From the IMG/VR virus record IMGVR_UViG_3300028840_008184, positions 1 through 64,000 of that record: a stretch of 64,000 bases of DNA. One strand, given 5' to 3'. A program made the translations under genes and the position numbers. The stretch is from a virus. The notes below the pieces were generated by a model, which saw only the letters and a program-made list of their open reading frames with translations, searched no databases and was not told the DNA's origin. Positions 1 through 7,924 of this stretch are shown piece by piece. Every line of letters starts with the position of its first letter. The first letter of the stretch is position 1.

Positions 1-141
1 ATCCCCGTTTGTCAACACGAGTCCAGTCACGTAGCCATCATTAATGTCTCCACCCGAATATCCATCTATTGTTACCTGCGCAAAACTCCAACTATCGTTG
101 GAATCCAATTGATCTGCGCGTAATACTGAACGGTGAGCCAT
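1..141 (-). CDS. Partial DGY-motif virion protein, N-terminus only
   Basis: The first 47 codons of a gene that runs off the left edge. The start MAHRSVLRAD follows a good ribosome site (TTAGGAGGT) about 9 nt upstream. The visible stretch contains two DGY tripeptides (IDGYSGG and NDGYVTG), a signature repeated through the fibre-type genes of this end. No family is recognised. It is inferred to be a structural or tail-associated protein from the shared motif and its place at the end of the fibre cluster. Confidence 0.7.
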   Translation of the reverse strand, partial: MAHRSVLRADQLDSNDSWSFAQVTIDGYSGGDINDGYVTGLVLTNGD

Positions 142-181
142 GGTTATTAAAACCTCCTAATATTTTTTTCTTGCTCACTTT

Positions 182-436
182 CTAATTATTGAAAATTATT
201 TTCTTCAACGAGCGAATTTCATCGTCATAACGTCTCATATCGCTGTTAATAAACTCTATAGCCAAGCCAGCCGCCCGTTTTTCTGGATCCTTAAAAACAA
301 AGGAAAACTTTTTGTCACGACTGCATTTCAGCAAAACAAGACCCCTGAGTTTGAGATAAGCGGCTAGAGCTATATCACTTGTCTCGTATATTAATGATCC
401 CTTATTCATAGCAGTGTCTTTTTTCTCGTCGCTCAT
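182..436 (-). CDS. Small protein with DUF5659-like domain
   Basis: An 84-residue protein. Its centre (YETSDIALAAYLKLRGLVLL, then a basic stretch and FSFVFKDPE) matches the pattern I know from the small phage family DUF5659: Y.T.D..LAAYL...G......K.F.F. The function of that family is unknown. The start overlaps the stop of the upstream 142-residue gene by 4 nt, so the two are probably translationally coupled. The ribosome site is AGGTGAT. Family assignment is from memory of the motif and moderately secure. Confidence 0.75.
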   Translation of the reverse strand: MSDEKKDTAMNKGSLIYETSDIALAAYLKLRGLVLLKCSRDKKFSFVFKDPEKRAAGLAIEFINSDMRRYDDEIRSLKKIIFNN

Positions 437-861
437 AATACCATCACCTGTATGGTTTCTCCATTTCTCAAAGGAAAATCAAAAACTATTTTGTCATTTG
501 AACTGCCCGGCCATACTTCCACAGGATCTTTATCATCTGTTGGCGGGCCATCTCCATTGAACAAAAGTTGGCCGTTTTTATATATTGCAACCCTCTCGAC
601 AAATAGTAACACATCATAAGATAGGCCGCCAGGTATAATGAAATCAGTATGAGCCGGAACAGTTCCAACTATTTTAATTCTACCTATTGGAGTAGCGCTA
701 GCTAAAAGGCGATCACACAGACCGGGCTCAAGCTTCGCACAGGTGACATTCCCATCTTTAATTTTCTCTGTAATAACAGAGTCTTTGGCCAGATCATCTG
801 ATGTTATTGTTTCATCTTTGATCTGTTTACCTTTTACCAAGGTTCTCTTGCCACACGTCAT
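433..861 (-). CDS. Tail-fibre-like structural protein
   Basis: 142 residues. The N-terminal third has the repeated Ile/Lys/Asp/Thr pattern seen in fibre shafts (KQIKDETITSDDLAKDSVI, then EKIKDGNVTCAKL). The remainder is predicted beta-rich, with a C-terminal segment VFDFPLRNGETIQVMVL. It is the first gene after a putative late promoter at 939-947. The ribosome site is weak (AGAGGG is far upstream of the ATG). Tail fibre or fibre-tip is an inference from composition and position. Confidence 0.65.
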   Translation of the reverse strand: MTCGKRTLVKGKQIKDETITSDDLAKDSVITEKIKDGNVTCAKLEPGLCDRLLASATPIGRIKIVGTVPAHTDFIIPGGLSYDVLLFVERVAIYKNGQLLFNGDGPPTDDKDPVEVWPGSSNDKIVFDFPLRNGETIQVMVL

Positions 862-938
862 TTTTTGTTTACTCTAACCCTCTTTAACTGGAAACATTAA
901 CGGCCTGTAAGCAGGCGATCTTCATCATAATATATTGT

Positions 939-947
939 TATTGATAG
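939..947 (-). promoter_or_regulatory. Putative late promoter motif CTATCAATA
   Basis: On the minus strand the sequence reads AAAAACTATCAATAACAATA. It lies in the gap after the lipoprotein gene and 78 nt upstream of the ATG at 861. It matches the CTAYYAATA element found in seven other intergenic gaps of this window. A copy in the opposite orientation lies at 987-995. Confidence 0.5.
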
Positions 948-953
948 TTTTTA

Positions 954-979
954 ATGCAATTATCAAAATGATAGTGCAT
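954..979. repeat. Imperfect inverted repeat in intergenic gap
   Basis: The arms ATGCAATTATCA and TGATAGTGCAT are separated by 3 nt. The repeat lies immediately downstream of the lipoprotein gene and next to the putative promoter. It could be a weak terminator for the lipoprotein gene or an operator. The stem is AU-rich and lacks a clear U-tract, so the role is uncertain. Confidence 0.35.
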
Positions 980-1059
980 AGGTATGCTATCAATACCCAT
1001 ATAACATAAGTAACAGCTTAAAATTCCTAATGATCTTTATATGTTTCTTTCATTGTATA

Positions 1060-2244
1060 TTAATATGGAACTGCTAAAAATCTAAGTGGCATGTTGCTTC
1101 CACCTGTTGGCATCCATTGCATCCAAAAAGTGAATGAACTTCCTGGGTTATACTTACCGGCCACTGCGCCATTTGTGTTGTCGCCAGTTGATCCAGCATT
1201 TGGTGGAACTAGAAATTTTCCGCCTGGGGTAATTCCGCTTACTGGCCATGCAGCACCGCCCCACTGGCCACCTCTTGGGTTAAACAAAAATCCTAATTTC
1301 TGCCCGTCAGAAGCGGAAGTGTTCAAATGCATCCTGTATAATATGCCATAATTACCAACTAATATCTGCGGAGAACCATCAGTTGCATCTACACCGACCG
1401 CATATGGATCATTCGCCGTATTATATGCAAGGGAAAATTGAACAATGCCATCTGCGGTGTCAATAGCGTATCCTGCCGCACTATCATAAACTTTATCTGC
1501 GTATGGAAAAGTTCCACGCTGGTGAACATCACGCGGAAGAATGCTTAACCTTGGGCATGTTTTTAGAGCCTTGTCCCTTTGATCAATAGCACAAATAGTG
1601 ACTTTGTGGCTCTGATCAAAAGTGTAATCATAAATGCCGTGCATCAGGTAGTTCTCAGCCGCTGGCGTTTCGATATCTGTTATTAGCCTAACTGTGTCTC
1701 CAGCGGGCACGTTCACCGGAGCCGAGGCTGTTGAAGTAAGCCAGCGATGGAACCCGACCTTACCAGCATATAAATAATTAGTTGTAGGACCAGCAGTCCC
1801 TTTCTTTTGTAAGGTAAGCGTGCCACTAGTTGAACTTGTGTTTTTAAGCAAAATGGCAAACTTCATTTTCTTTTTTTGGCCGTTTACATGGTATACGAAC
1901 ACTCTATTACTTTCACTACCAGTTGCAGAAAAGCCGTCGTCTTCATACAGCTTTCCCTTACTTGTTGGTTTTTCTGGACTGTCACTGAAGATAAGTTTTC
2001 CTCCACTCCATGTGTGAGACATTGGAACTTCTGGACATACCAAAGGATTCACACCTGATAGTGGTATTACATCTGCTTGTGAGGCGCCATCCAAATCGGC
2101 TGCGAGCTGGGCTGGTGTCAGACAGGTAGTGGTTCCACTAAACTGAGATTCTTGATAACTTTTCTCGCCCCCGCATGACGTAAAAGAGGGAACAAACAAC
2201 ATCAAGGCCAATAGTAATGCTAGACCCATACGTATACATTTCAT
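1060..2244 (-). CDS. Predicted surface lipoprotein
   Basis: 394 residues. I start it at MKCIRMGLALLLALMLF because GGGGAGG lies 7 nt before that ATG; the longer frame has no ribosome site. A basic N-terminus and hydrophobic core are followed by SFTSCGGE, a lipobox-like site with the cysteine at about residue 26, so export and lipidation are predicted. The mature part contains WSGGKLIFSDSPE, a Y..G..F.Y.HVNG segment and LKNTSSTSGTLTLQKKG. These recall secreted stalk-type or copper-amine-oxidase-N-terminal-like proteins of Bacillales; that likeness is from memory. Lipoproteins in phages often act in superinfection exclusion, but it could also be a host-derived cargo gene. It sits among fibre genes. 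Confidence 0.75.
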   Translation of the reverse strand: MKCIRMGLALLLALMLFVPSFTSCGGEKSYQESQFSGTTTCLTPAQLAADLDGASQADVIPLSGVNPLVCPEVPMSHTWSGGKLIFSDSPEKPTSKGKLYEDDGFSATGSESNRVFVYHVNGQKKKMKFAILLKNTSSTSGTLTLQKKGTAGPTTNYLYAGKVGFHRWLTSTASAPVNVPAGDTVRLITDIETPAAENYLMHGIYDYTFDQSHKVTICAIDQRDKALKTCPRLSILPRDVHQRGTFPYADKVYDSAAGYAIDTADGIVQFSLAYNTANDPYAVGVDATDGSPQILVGNYGILYRMHLNTSASDGQKLGFLFNPRGGQWGGAAWPVSGITPGGKFLVPPNAGSTGDNTNGAVAGKYNPGSSFTFWMQWMPTGGSNMPLRFLAVPY

Positions 2245-2267
2245 TCTCAATCCTCCCCGGATATAGT

Positions 2268-2981
2268 TTATTGCTCCCAAATTATTAGTTCGCCACGAGT
2301 AATTGTCGAAGACGTTTGGTTTGGAACAATAGTAGTTCTAATATATGCTTTCTCAGAAAAAGGCACTCCAATTAGTTTTTTCTCAAACTGAATAAGACCT
2401 GGCGGGGTACTTATGCCCAGCAAATTAACCAAATCCCAGTGTTCATCAACAGTATTTGAGCCATAAGTTGATCTTCCCATCAACTTGGCTTTAACCTCAT
2501 CGCTAACAGTGAGGCTCCATGCCCAAACCCAGCCGCTTTTCCCAGCAGGAACATAATGGTGACATAAGAAAGCATCATAAGTTCCTACACCTATTCCACA
2601 GAACTCTGTGCCTCCACCATCATTTTCTGTCAGTATTTTGATCGCTCCCGCAGCGGCCGATCCTTGAATGACCTGAAACTTCTCAATGAACCTGATGTCC
2701 GTTGCAACAGTGTTAACATCTTTTGATCCGTCGAGAGTAACGTCCTCAGTTTTCAATTCGTAAGCACTATTTAGGTATGTAATTCTGACTGCCCCAGCTC
2801 CACTGCCGGATGGCTTGTCTTGATTTGAAGTCGATTCAATAGATCGTTGTGCCTCACTGCTTTGTTCCACGTATGCTCTGGCAGATAGTAGAACTTCAGA
2901 TGTAGAAGTAGTAGTTTTGTTTCCAAGTCTTCTTATAATATGTGGATTTTGAAAAACAGCGTCGATTTCGTATACTGGCAT
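2268..2981 (-). CDS. Virion structural protein
   Basis: 237 residues, with AAGGAG 6 nt before the ATG. It is beta-rich, with YLNSAYELKTEDVTLDGS and a segment on FIEKFQVIQGSAAAGAIKI. That pattern is common in phage head or fibre proteins that describe a repetitive beta-sandwich. It ends only 4 nt from the next fibre gene's region and lies between the lipoprotein and the repeat-containing fibre. No enzymatic motif is visible. The exact structural role is not assignable from sequence. Confidence 0.65.
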   Translation of the reverse strand: MPVYEIDAVFQNPHIIRRLGNKTTTSTSEVLLSARAYVEQSSEAQRSIESTSNQDKPSGSGAGAVRITYLNSAYELKTEDVTLDGSKDVNTVATDIRFIEKFQVIQGSAAAGAIKILTENDGGGTEFCGIGVGTYDAFLCHHYVPAGKSGWVWAWSLTVSDEVKAKLMGRSTYGSNTVDEHWDLVNLLGISTPPGLIQFEKKLIGVPFSEKAYIRTTIVPNQTSSTITRGELIIWEQ

Positions 2982-2984
2982 AAA

Positions 2985-4325
2985 TCACTCCTTCAAGCCA
3001 TAAACGGTGGCAGTGAGATAATCTAAATTACGTGCAGGCAAGGTCAGATTGTCTTGAATAATTACTTCCACTTTGTCGGCAGTTCCAGCTTTCAATATCA
3101 TGCGACCACCAAAGCTGATAACTCCAACGATGTTGTCAGTTATTCCTCCCTGAGCAATATCTGTATCCAATAGTCGCCTGAAATCTTCGTTTCTTTGAAA
3201 TAGTCCAATGTTAATAGACACGCCATTGTTTACAGTCGCCTGTACTAAGATGCCATTTGCCAAGTCAGTACCGGCGCCCCACGAAGATCCATCCAGGTCC
3301 ACGCTCAGCGCCGACATACAAAGTACAAAGTTCGTCAGAACAATATCATTAGTTGGGTCTGCGTCAAATGAAAAAGTAACTGGTGTTACACTGCCGTTTA
3401 CCAACATATCTTCAGAGCCGCCATTTTTAACAAAATCAATAATAGATGCAGTTGAAACTAGGACTGCTTTAGTGTCTACCATTAATCTATATGATGATCC
3501 GTCGGCAACGGCATTGATGCGCTGTGCGTATCCATCACCATCAATGGCAGTTGTCAATAAGCTTCTGGTATTGGCCGGCACAGGTTCATTTTCGGCCACA
3601 GCAAGCTCGACCCCATTCACGCCATCGATCAAATAGACCGCCTGTGTACCAGCATAACCATCTGGAATTATTGATTCTACTTGTAAACGGTGTACGCCAT
3701 AATCATCAAAAACATCAACGACATTGGTGCCATCTGTAATTTTAACCTGCCCAACGATGTTGTCGCCAGCAGGCAATGCATCAGCGATCTTCTTGATACC
3801 ATCGGTGTCTTTGATGGATGTAAGGGTCGTCTCCGTTGCAAAGTCTTTCGCCTCTAAACTATCAAGTTTGTTATAAGCGTCTAATAAAGTTGCCTCGGTA
3901 GCAAAATCTTTAGTTTCCAAACTTGCTAGAGTGGTTTCTGTAGCAAAGTCTTTGGCCTCTAAACTATCAAGTTTGTTATAAGCATCAACAAGGGTAGCTT
4001 CTGTGGCCAAGGTTTGTTGTGTTGTTTCCGTAGCAAAGTCTTTCGACTCAAGGTCGTCTAGCTTATCATAAGCATCGGACAGTGTTGTTTCTGTAGCCAA
4101 AGTTTGTTGTGTTGTTTCTGTAGCAAAATCTTTAGCTTCTAAACTTGGCGCAGACATACGAAGATAGCCATCACTATCAGCTTGTAGAAAAAATGCATTT
4201 CCTGCCGAATCTTTTATCATGATTGGCAGGCCAGGACTAGTTGCAGTTATATTGTAGCCATCTAAAGTGGCAATAGCATTGCCATAAGCATCAAATAAGA
4301 TGGCAGCAGGTGAGTCGCCAGCCAT
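2985..4325 (-). CDS. Tail fibre with coiled-coil tandem repeats
   Basis: 446 residues. Residues about 60-170 are built from a repeated unit of the form (L/E)(A/S/T)KDFATE(T/A)TL...DAYNKLDSLE, occurring about six times. This heptad-like pattern is expected of a trimeric fibre shaft. N- and C-terminal to it are beta-rich parts containing DGY tripeptides (LDGYN, SDGYL, PDGYA, GDGYA). The C-terminus is likely the receptor- or assembly-facing end. The start overlaps the stop of the upstream gene by 1 nt. AGGAG lies 9 nt before the ATG. Confidence 0.75.
   Translation of the reverse strand: MAGDSPAAILFDAYGNAIATLDGYNITATSPGLPIMIKDSAGNAFFLQADSDGYLRMSAPSLEAKDFATETTQQTLATETTLSDAYDKLDDLESKDFATETTQQTLATEATLVDAYNKLDSLEAKDFATETTLASLETKDFATEATLLDAYNKLDSLEAKDFATETTLTSIKDTDGIKKIADALPAGDNIVGQVKITDGTNVVDVFDDYGVHRLQVESIIPDGYAGTQAVYLIDGVNGVELAVAENEPVPANTRSLLTTAIDGDGYAQRINAVADGSSYRLMVDTKAVLVSTASIIDFVKNGGSEDMLVNGSVTPVTFSFDADPTNDIVLTNFVLCMSALSVDLDGSSWGAGTDLANGILVQATVNNGVSINIGLFQRNEDFRRLLDTDIAQGGITDNIVGVISFGGRMILKAGTADKVEVIIQDNLTLPARNLDYLTATVYGLKE
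3820..4146. repeat. Degenerate tandem repeats inside fibre gene
   Basis: Repeated segments such as CTAAACTATCAAGTTTGTTA (near 3858 and 3960) and GTTGTTTC(C/T)GTAGCAAA alternate through this stretch. They encode the KDFATETTL / DAYNKLDSLE repeats of the fibre shaft. The copies have diverged at third positions, so the array is not recent. Confidence 0.7.
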
Positions 4326-5209
4326 TATGAAATACTCCTAGTTCTATTAATTTCAAATATGCCAGAATATGTAATTGTATCTGTCACAGTTTCTAGCACA
4401 ATAATTCCATCAGAATCAAACATTTTCCATTCTATGGTAGATGGTGTTTTATTGGCATTTCTAGTGATATTCTTTTCAACAATTTTTTTGCCATTAGGAT
4501 CATACCACACAGTTTGAACGGGAAATGGATCCGCTTCTGGATATATTTTTTTGTATCCATCTGTTTCAAATCCACCAGCGGGGCCATCATCAATAAAGTG
4601 TATCAGATGTCTTAATTTTTTATGTTCTTCGTCTTCGATAAAATATCCATCTAGCTCGCCAAAATATGCATCAATGCCAGCCAGATGTGCCGTAAGTTCC
4701 TGATCACTATCAACTTCGGGTGGGCTTGTGTCCGGACTATAAAACGTTGGATCAAAATCAATGTTGAGCTTATCACCGTCGATTTCATCGGATCCACTGT
4801 GTATGTGTGTAAAGGCGTGAGCGTCAGGTAATCCTCCGCCGCCGCCAGCAAGCGTTGTGTTTTTCCACACAGCGAAGCCGGCAGTCTTATCAATTAATAC
4901 AAACTCATAACCATCAGTAGTATCAATCCAGCGCCAGCCAACTTCGTAACCATCATTTTCATCTTCATAAGATGTTGGTGCATTTGGCGATATAACATAA
5001 AATGAATCTGTGCCGTCTGCCAAATGAGATAGTATGTGTTCATGAACATTGGTTCGAACATCAAATAACTCATATCCGTCCTTGGCATAAAAGTGTCCGC
5101 CGCTATACCTAATCTCGCCGGGGGTTCCAGGCGCACCATACCCATCATTTATTAGAAGTAATCCTTCCTCTATGCTAACGCCTGAAAAATCATCGGGAGT
5201 TCTGGGCAC
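4325..5209 (-). CDS. DGY-rich fibre or collar protein
   Basis: 294 residues, initiated at a GTG (GGAGG 9 nt upstream). It has six DGY tripeptides (NDGYGAP, KDGYELF, NDGYEVG, TDGYEFV, LDGYFIE, TDGYKKI) and a central AFTHIHSGSDEIDGDKLNID segment. HAFTHxxGGxDEI-like motifs are frequent at the base of phage fibres. The C-terminal 70 residues form a separate beta domain (VQTVWYDPNGKKIVEK onward). It is probably part of the fibre network with its downstream neighbour, with which it overlaps by one base. Confidence 0.65.
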   Translation of the reverse strand: MPRTPDDFSGVSIEEGLLLINDGYGAPGTPGEIRYSGGHFYAKDGYELFDVRTNVHEHILSHLADGTDSFYVISPNAPTSYEDENDGYEVGWRWIDTTDGYEFVLIDKTAGFAVWKNTTLAGGGGGLPDAHAFTHIHSGSDEIDGDKLNIDFDPTFYSPDTSPPEVDSDQELTAHLAGIDAYFGELDGYFIEDEEHKKLRHLIHFIDDGPAGGFETDGYKKIYPEADPFPVQTVWYDPNGKKIVEKNITRNANKTPSTIEWKMFDSDGIIVLETVTDTITYSGIFEINRTRSIS

Positions 5210-5252
5210 AGCTTAAATCCTCCGTTAATGTGATAATAGAATTGCGGCTATA

Positions 5253-5528
5253 TTATTCTGGGCCCTCTCTTCTTTTGAAAGAAAAACCAACAGAATCAAA
5301 AAACCATTCTTGATCGGCAGGAAGACTTTTGCCCTCAGCAAGCGCCTTAATGTAGGATATATAATCAGCGTTAGCTTTTCCAAGAGCCTCCAGGGCTTTT
5401 CTTTCTGCGACCAAATAGTTTTGACGCAGCATGCCCAGAGATGCTTTTTCTGCTTCTACACTCTGCTGATATATTTTTGTGGTTTCAACCTCTTCAGTTG
5501 TAAGATGAATTACATTGTTTTCTGTCAT
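5253..5528 (-). CDS. Small coiled-coil protein, unknown
   Basis: 91 residues, largely helical. The central stretch (SVEAEKASLGMLRQNYLVAE, then RKALEALGKANADYISYIKAL) has coiled-coil periodicity, and the tail is basic (FKRREGPE). GAGGAG lies 5 nt before the ATG. The stop of the preceding 146-residue gene overlaps this start by one base. No family recognised; chaperone or minor virion component is possible. Confidence 0.6.
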   Translation of the reverse strand: MTENNVIHLTTEEVETTKIYQQSVEAEKASLGMLRQNYLVAERKALEALGKANADYISYIKALAEGKSLPADQEWFFDSVGFSFKRREGPE

Positions 5529-5968
5529 TATTTCTCCTCGTCTTTTTCGTCTTTCTTGGCAACAATAGGAGCCTCTCCTACATCAAAAAGGCCTCCCTCC
5601 TCCTCCAACTGCTTAAGCAACTCGTCATCTTCACTAATCGTAAGTTCTCTAATTTCATCAGTAACATCGCCAACTTCTATAGTTATTGATGACTTAATCC
5701 TCTGCGGAAATATAACCGTGGAAGGATCGGCTAAGCTCTTTTTAAGAGAAGGGGGCACTACTATCTTATCAACTTCAACAAGGAATCCCTTGCGCAGATA
5801 TTTAGAAATGGAGCCGCTTTTAATCGACTCCATTAAATCTTTATGTCTTAGATTAGACTTATGAGACATCAGATCTCTAGACACGCCTGCTGGTATTTTA
5901 TACCGCAAGTCGCCAAGATTGATGTCTCTTTTTGTCGTATTTCTTAGAACATAATTGTTTTTATTCAT
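5528..5968 (-). CDS. Putative minor head/virion protein
   Basis: 146 residues. The N-terminus LRNTTKRDINLGDLRYKIPAG, followed by RDLMSHKSNL and then SIKSGSISKYL, follows a pattern (L.N.T...V.LGDLR..IPAG...DL) that I have seen in conserved phage virion proteins. The C-terminus is very acidic (SEDDELLKQLEEEGG and KKDEKDEEK). Role unknown. It lies between the cold-shock gene and the coiled-coil gene in one tight series. Confidence 0.6.
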   Translation of the reverse strand: MNKNNYVLRNTTKRDINLGDLRYKIPAGVSRDLMSHKSNLRHKDLMESIKSGSISKYLRKGFLVEVDKIVVPPSLKKSLADPSTVIFPQRIKSSITIEVGDVTDEIRELTISEDDELLKQLEEEGGLFDVGEAPIVAKKDEKDEEK

Positions 5969-5976
5969 ACGACCTT

Positions 5977-6228
5977 TTATTCAGCCACCTCTGGGGTTTC
6001 AAGCACCACTACCTGTTCAGCCTGGGGACCTTTGTTATTGGCTCCAACAACAAAGGACACTTGCTGTCCAGCTATGAGTGTTTTAAACTTGTTTGGCTCT
6101 CCGTTAATGTTAGACCAATGCACAAAATAGTCTTTTCCGCCGTCTTCTGGAGCTATATATCCATAGCCACGACTGTTATTAAACCATACTACTGTTCCAT
6201 ACCTAACTTCTCTTACTTCTTCATTCAT
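5977..6228 (-). CDS. Cold-shock-domain protein
   Basis: 83 residues, the usual length of a CspA-type protein. It contains the family hallmarks: GTVVWFNNSRGYGYIAPED (RNP1-like GYGYIAP) and DYFVHWSNI (RNP2-like), then the strand FKTLIAGQQVSFVVGANNKG and PQAEQVVVLE. It is a single-strand nucleic-acid-binding OB fold, expected to act as an RNA chaperone. AGGAG lies 7 nt before the ATG. RNP2 has FVHW rather than the usual FVHF/FVHY. Phage cold-shock proteins are known, but one inside a structural gene cluster is unusual. Confidence 0.9.
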   Translation of the reverse strand: MNEEVREVRYGTVVWFNNSRGYGYIAPEDGGKDYFVHWSNINGEPNKFKTLIAGQQVSFVVGANNKGPQAEQVVVLETPEVAE

Positions 6229-6261
6229 AATCTCTCTCCTCTTTGTATTAGTTACTACTAC

Positions 6262-6471
6262 TTATGATTCTATCGTATTATTCTTAATGATGAAGTTCCC
6301 ATTTCCCGGCACAAATATTACTTCACCTTTTTTCACAATCTTACCTTTCTTAATATACCAGCCGGAAATTATACAATCTTTGTTTTTCGGCACTGTGCCT
6401 CTTATGTCTATTATTCTATATTCGCCATCGCCACATTCTATTACTGGCCGTTGGGAATTAACCACCTTCAT
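6262..6471 (-). CDS. Hypothetical small protein
   Basis: 69 residues, beta-rich and basic (YIKKGKIVKKGEVIFVPGNG). It has an excellent ribosome site (GGAGGAG) and overlaps the end of the upstream 90-residue gene by 14 nt. No family recognised. Confidence 0.55.
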   Translation of the reverse strand: MKVVNSQRPVIECGDGEYRIIDIRGTVPKNKDCIISGWYIKKGKIVKKGEVIFVPGNGNFIIKNNTIES

Positions 6472-6730
6472 CTTCTCCTCCTGGGGCTATAATAATGTCG
6501 TCATTAATCGTTAAGCCATCTTCAGCATGTATGTCTAACATTGCTTGGACTTCTAGTATCGCCATTTTGGACATATCTTCCCTTTCGCTTGGTGGCGCCA
6601 ATGCTATTGCTGTGTCCCATTTGTGGAATAAGTTTTGTAGATCTTCCTCGGCTCCAATTCGGCGGGCGTGTTTAATAAGTTTCGTTCTAGTTTCTTCTTC
6701 GCTCATTGGCTCTTTCTTCTTTTCGTTCAT
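6458..6730 (-). CDS. Hypothetical small helical protein
   Basis: 90 residues, mainly helical and charged (NEKKKEPMSEEETRTKLIKH, then ARRIGAEEDLQNLFHKWDTA). The C-terminus is acidic and glycine-rich (IIIAPGGEDEGG). AAAGGAG precedes the ATG. No known family. It sits second in the short operon that begins with the 99-residue gene. Confidence 0.55.
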   Translation of the reverse strand: MNEKKKEPMSEEETRTKLIKHARRIGAEEDLQNLFHKWDTAIALAPPSEREDMSKMAILEVQAMLDIHAEDGLTINDDIIIAPGGEDEGG

Positions 6731-6744
6731 CTTCTTGTTCTCCT

Positions 6745-7044
6745 TTATGAGTTTGTATCACGGCCCCAGCCGCCCCAAGCTTCAACTCTTACATCTCCAT
6801 ATCCATCAGATCCCCTAAAAAACACTACGCTTTCTTGGCGACCATCAAAAATCATACCAACAGAACCGTCAGAGGGATTCAAATCTCCGTGGAGTGTGGT
6901 TCCATCAAAAGAGTATTCCAGAATCTTAGTTCCGCGATTTAATAGGGAAATTCCCTGGGCTATAAAATTAAACCTTACTTGTGGTTCAGCTGGAAAGCTG
7001 TAGCCGTCTACCGTAACTACTTCAAAGAAATTGAATCTACTCAT
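6745..7044 (-). CDS. Small DGY-containing structural protein
   Basis: 99 residues, starting at MSRFNFFEV because GGGAG lies 10 nt before that ATG; the longer TTG start has no ribosome site. It is beta-rich, with two DGY motifs (TVDGYSF and SDGYGDV) and an internal LEYSFDGTTLHGDLNPSDG stretch. It resembles the receptor-facing or decoration-type proteins of this cluster. It is first in its operon, behind two promoter-like motifs (7081-7089 and 7136-7144) that follow a terminator. Confidence 0.6.
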   Translation of the reverse strand: MSRFNFFEVVTVDGYSFPAEPQVRFNFIAQGISLLNRGTKILEYSFDGTTLHGDLNPSDGSVGMIFDGRQESVVFFRGSDGYGDVRVEAWGGWGRDTNS

Positions 7045-7080
7045 ATGCTTGTCTCCCAATTATCTATAATTATGGTCTAT

Positions 7081-7089
7081 TATTGATAG
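7081..7089 (-). promoter_or_regulatory. Putative late promoter motif CTATCAATA
   Basis: The minus strand reads AAAAATCTATCAATAATAG, 37 nt upstream of the ATG at 7044 and downstream of the terminator at 7153-7179. It is one of eight intergenic matches to CTAYYAATA. Confidence 0.6.
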
Positions 7090-7135
7090 ATTTTTCCTTT
7101 ATCGTAAATAAAAGAACTCCAATATAATCTTAAAT

Positions 7136-7144
7136 TATTAGTAG
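7136..7144 (-). promoter_or_regulatory. Second putative late promoter motif CTACTAATA
   Basis: The minus strand reads TTTAACTACTAATAATTTAAG. It lies between the terminator (7153-7179) and the other motif at 7081-7089, so the downstream operon may have tandem promoters. Confidence 0.45.
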
Positions 7145-7152
7145 TTAAATAA

Positions 7153-7179
7153 AAATGGGCTGCGCGAAGCAGCCCATTT
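7153..7179 (-). terminator. Rho-independent terminator
   Basis: A perfect inverted repeat, ATGGGCTGC ... GCAGCCCAT with a 5-nt loop. On the minus strand it is followed by TTTTTATTT. It lies 44 nt past the stop of the 213-residue structural gene and insulates that highly expressed gene from the next operon. Confidence 0.9.
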
Positions 7180-7222
7180 CTTCTTTGATCATGATTGTTG
7201 TTGTTTGGGGTTATAAACTTAC

Positions 7223-7864
7223 TTACTCAACCCTGTAGCTCAGCACGACGCGAGTAGCCGCTTCGGTAGCACCGACCAGTGAAGGTGGGGTGGTTACCAA
7301 GAATGGGCTAGTCTCGAACTCGACAAAGCGACCAACGGTAACGGCAACTGCAAGAGCAGCACCAGTCAACGTCAGAACACCATCAGCCTGTGGCTGAACG
7401 GCTGCGCCTGGGACACAATTGACATTGGTAAGCACAAGGCCGTCAGCAGCGGTGCTAACAGCGTCAACAGAAACTGCATAAAGACCTGGCTTGTCCCAGC
7501 AAGTTACCTTGCCGCTTGCAGCCGCAGTGTGAGGACCAAGGTTGGTTCCTGTGGTTAGAAGACCGGCTGGTGTTCCAATCACCTGGCCAAACAGAGTTCC
7601 ATATCCACTGGTGCCGTCATCAAGCAGCCAGAGTGGGCGCACAGCAGCAGTGTTGACACGAGGTGCAACAGCCGCACGATGCTGGGAAGTAATATTGTCG
7701 TAGCCATCGAGAACATCGAAAGCAGCCTTCTCAGTTGAGGTTACGGTTCTGGAAGCTCCGAAAAGAGTTCCAACTTCGCCACCTGCTACGAGAGAAAGAT
7801 ACGCATCGAGGCAGTCGAACTGTCCTAGGGGCTGAATCCCCGGTTGATAAATATAAAGAGCCAT
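7223..7864 (-). CDS. Abundant virion protein, possible decoration protein
   Basis: 213 residues of Gly/Ala/Thr/Val-rich beta sequence. It has its own promoter motif (7925-7933), GGAGG before the ATG and its own strong terminator. Its codon use is GC-richer than its neighbours, like the capsid gene, which fits high expression. Motifs include LFGQVIGTPAGL and SGKVTCWDKPGLYAVSVDAV; the latter resembles a recurring phage head-protein segment (SGKVTLWD.PGLYAVT.DA). A capsid decoration or stabilising protein is my best guess; a tail-tube-like role is less likely. Confidence 0.65.
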   Translation of the reverse strand: MALYIYQPGIQPLGQFDCLDAYLSLVAGGEVGTLFGASRTVTSTEKAAFDVLDGYDNITSQHRAAVAPRVNTAAVRPLWLLDDGTSGYGTLFGQVIGTPAGLLTTGTNLGPHTAAASGKVTCWDKPGLYAVSVDAVSTAADGLVLTNVNCVPGAAVQPQADGVLTLTGAALAVAVTVGRFVEFETSPFLVTTPPSLVGATEAATRVVLSYRVE

Positions 7865-7924
7865 TTTTTCCTCCGAGGCACATTCTTTGATCAGCCTCTG
7901 TAAGTATTCGTTATTATGAAAAAA

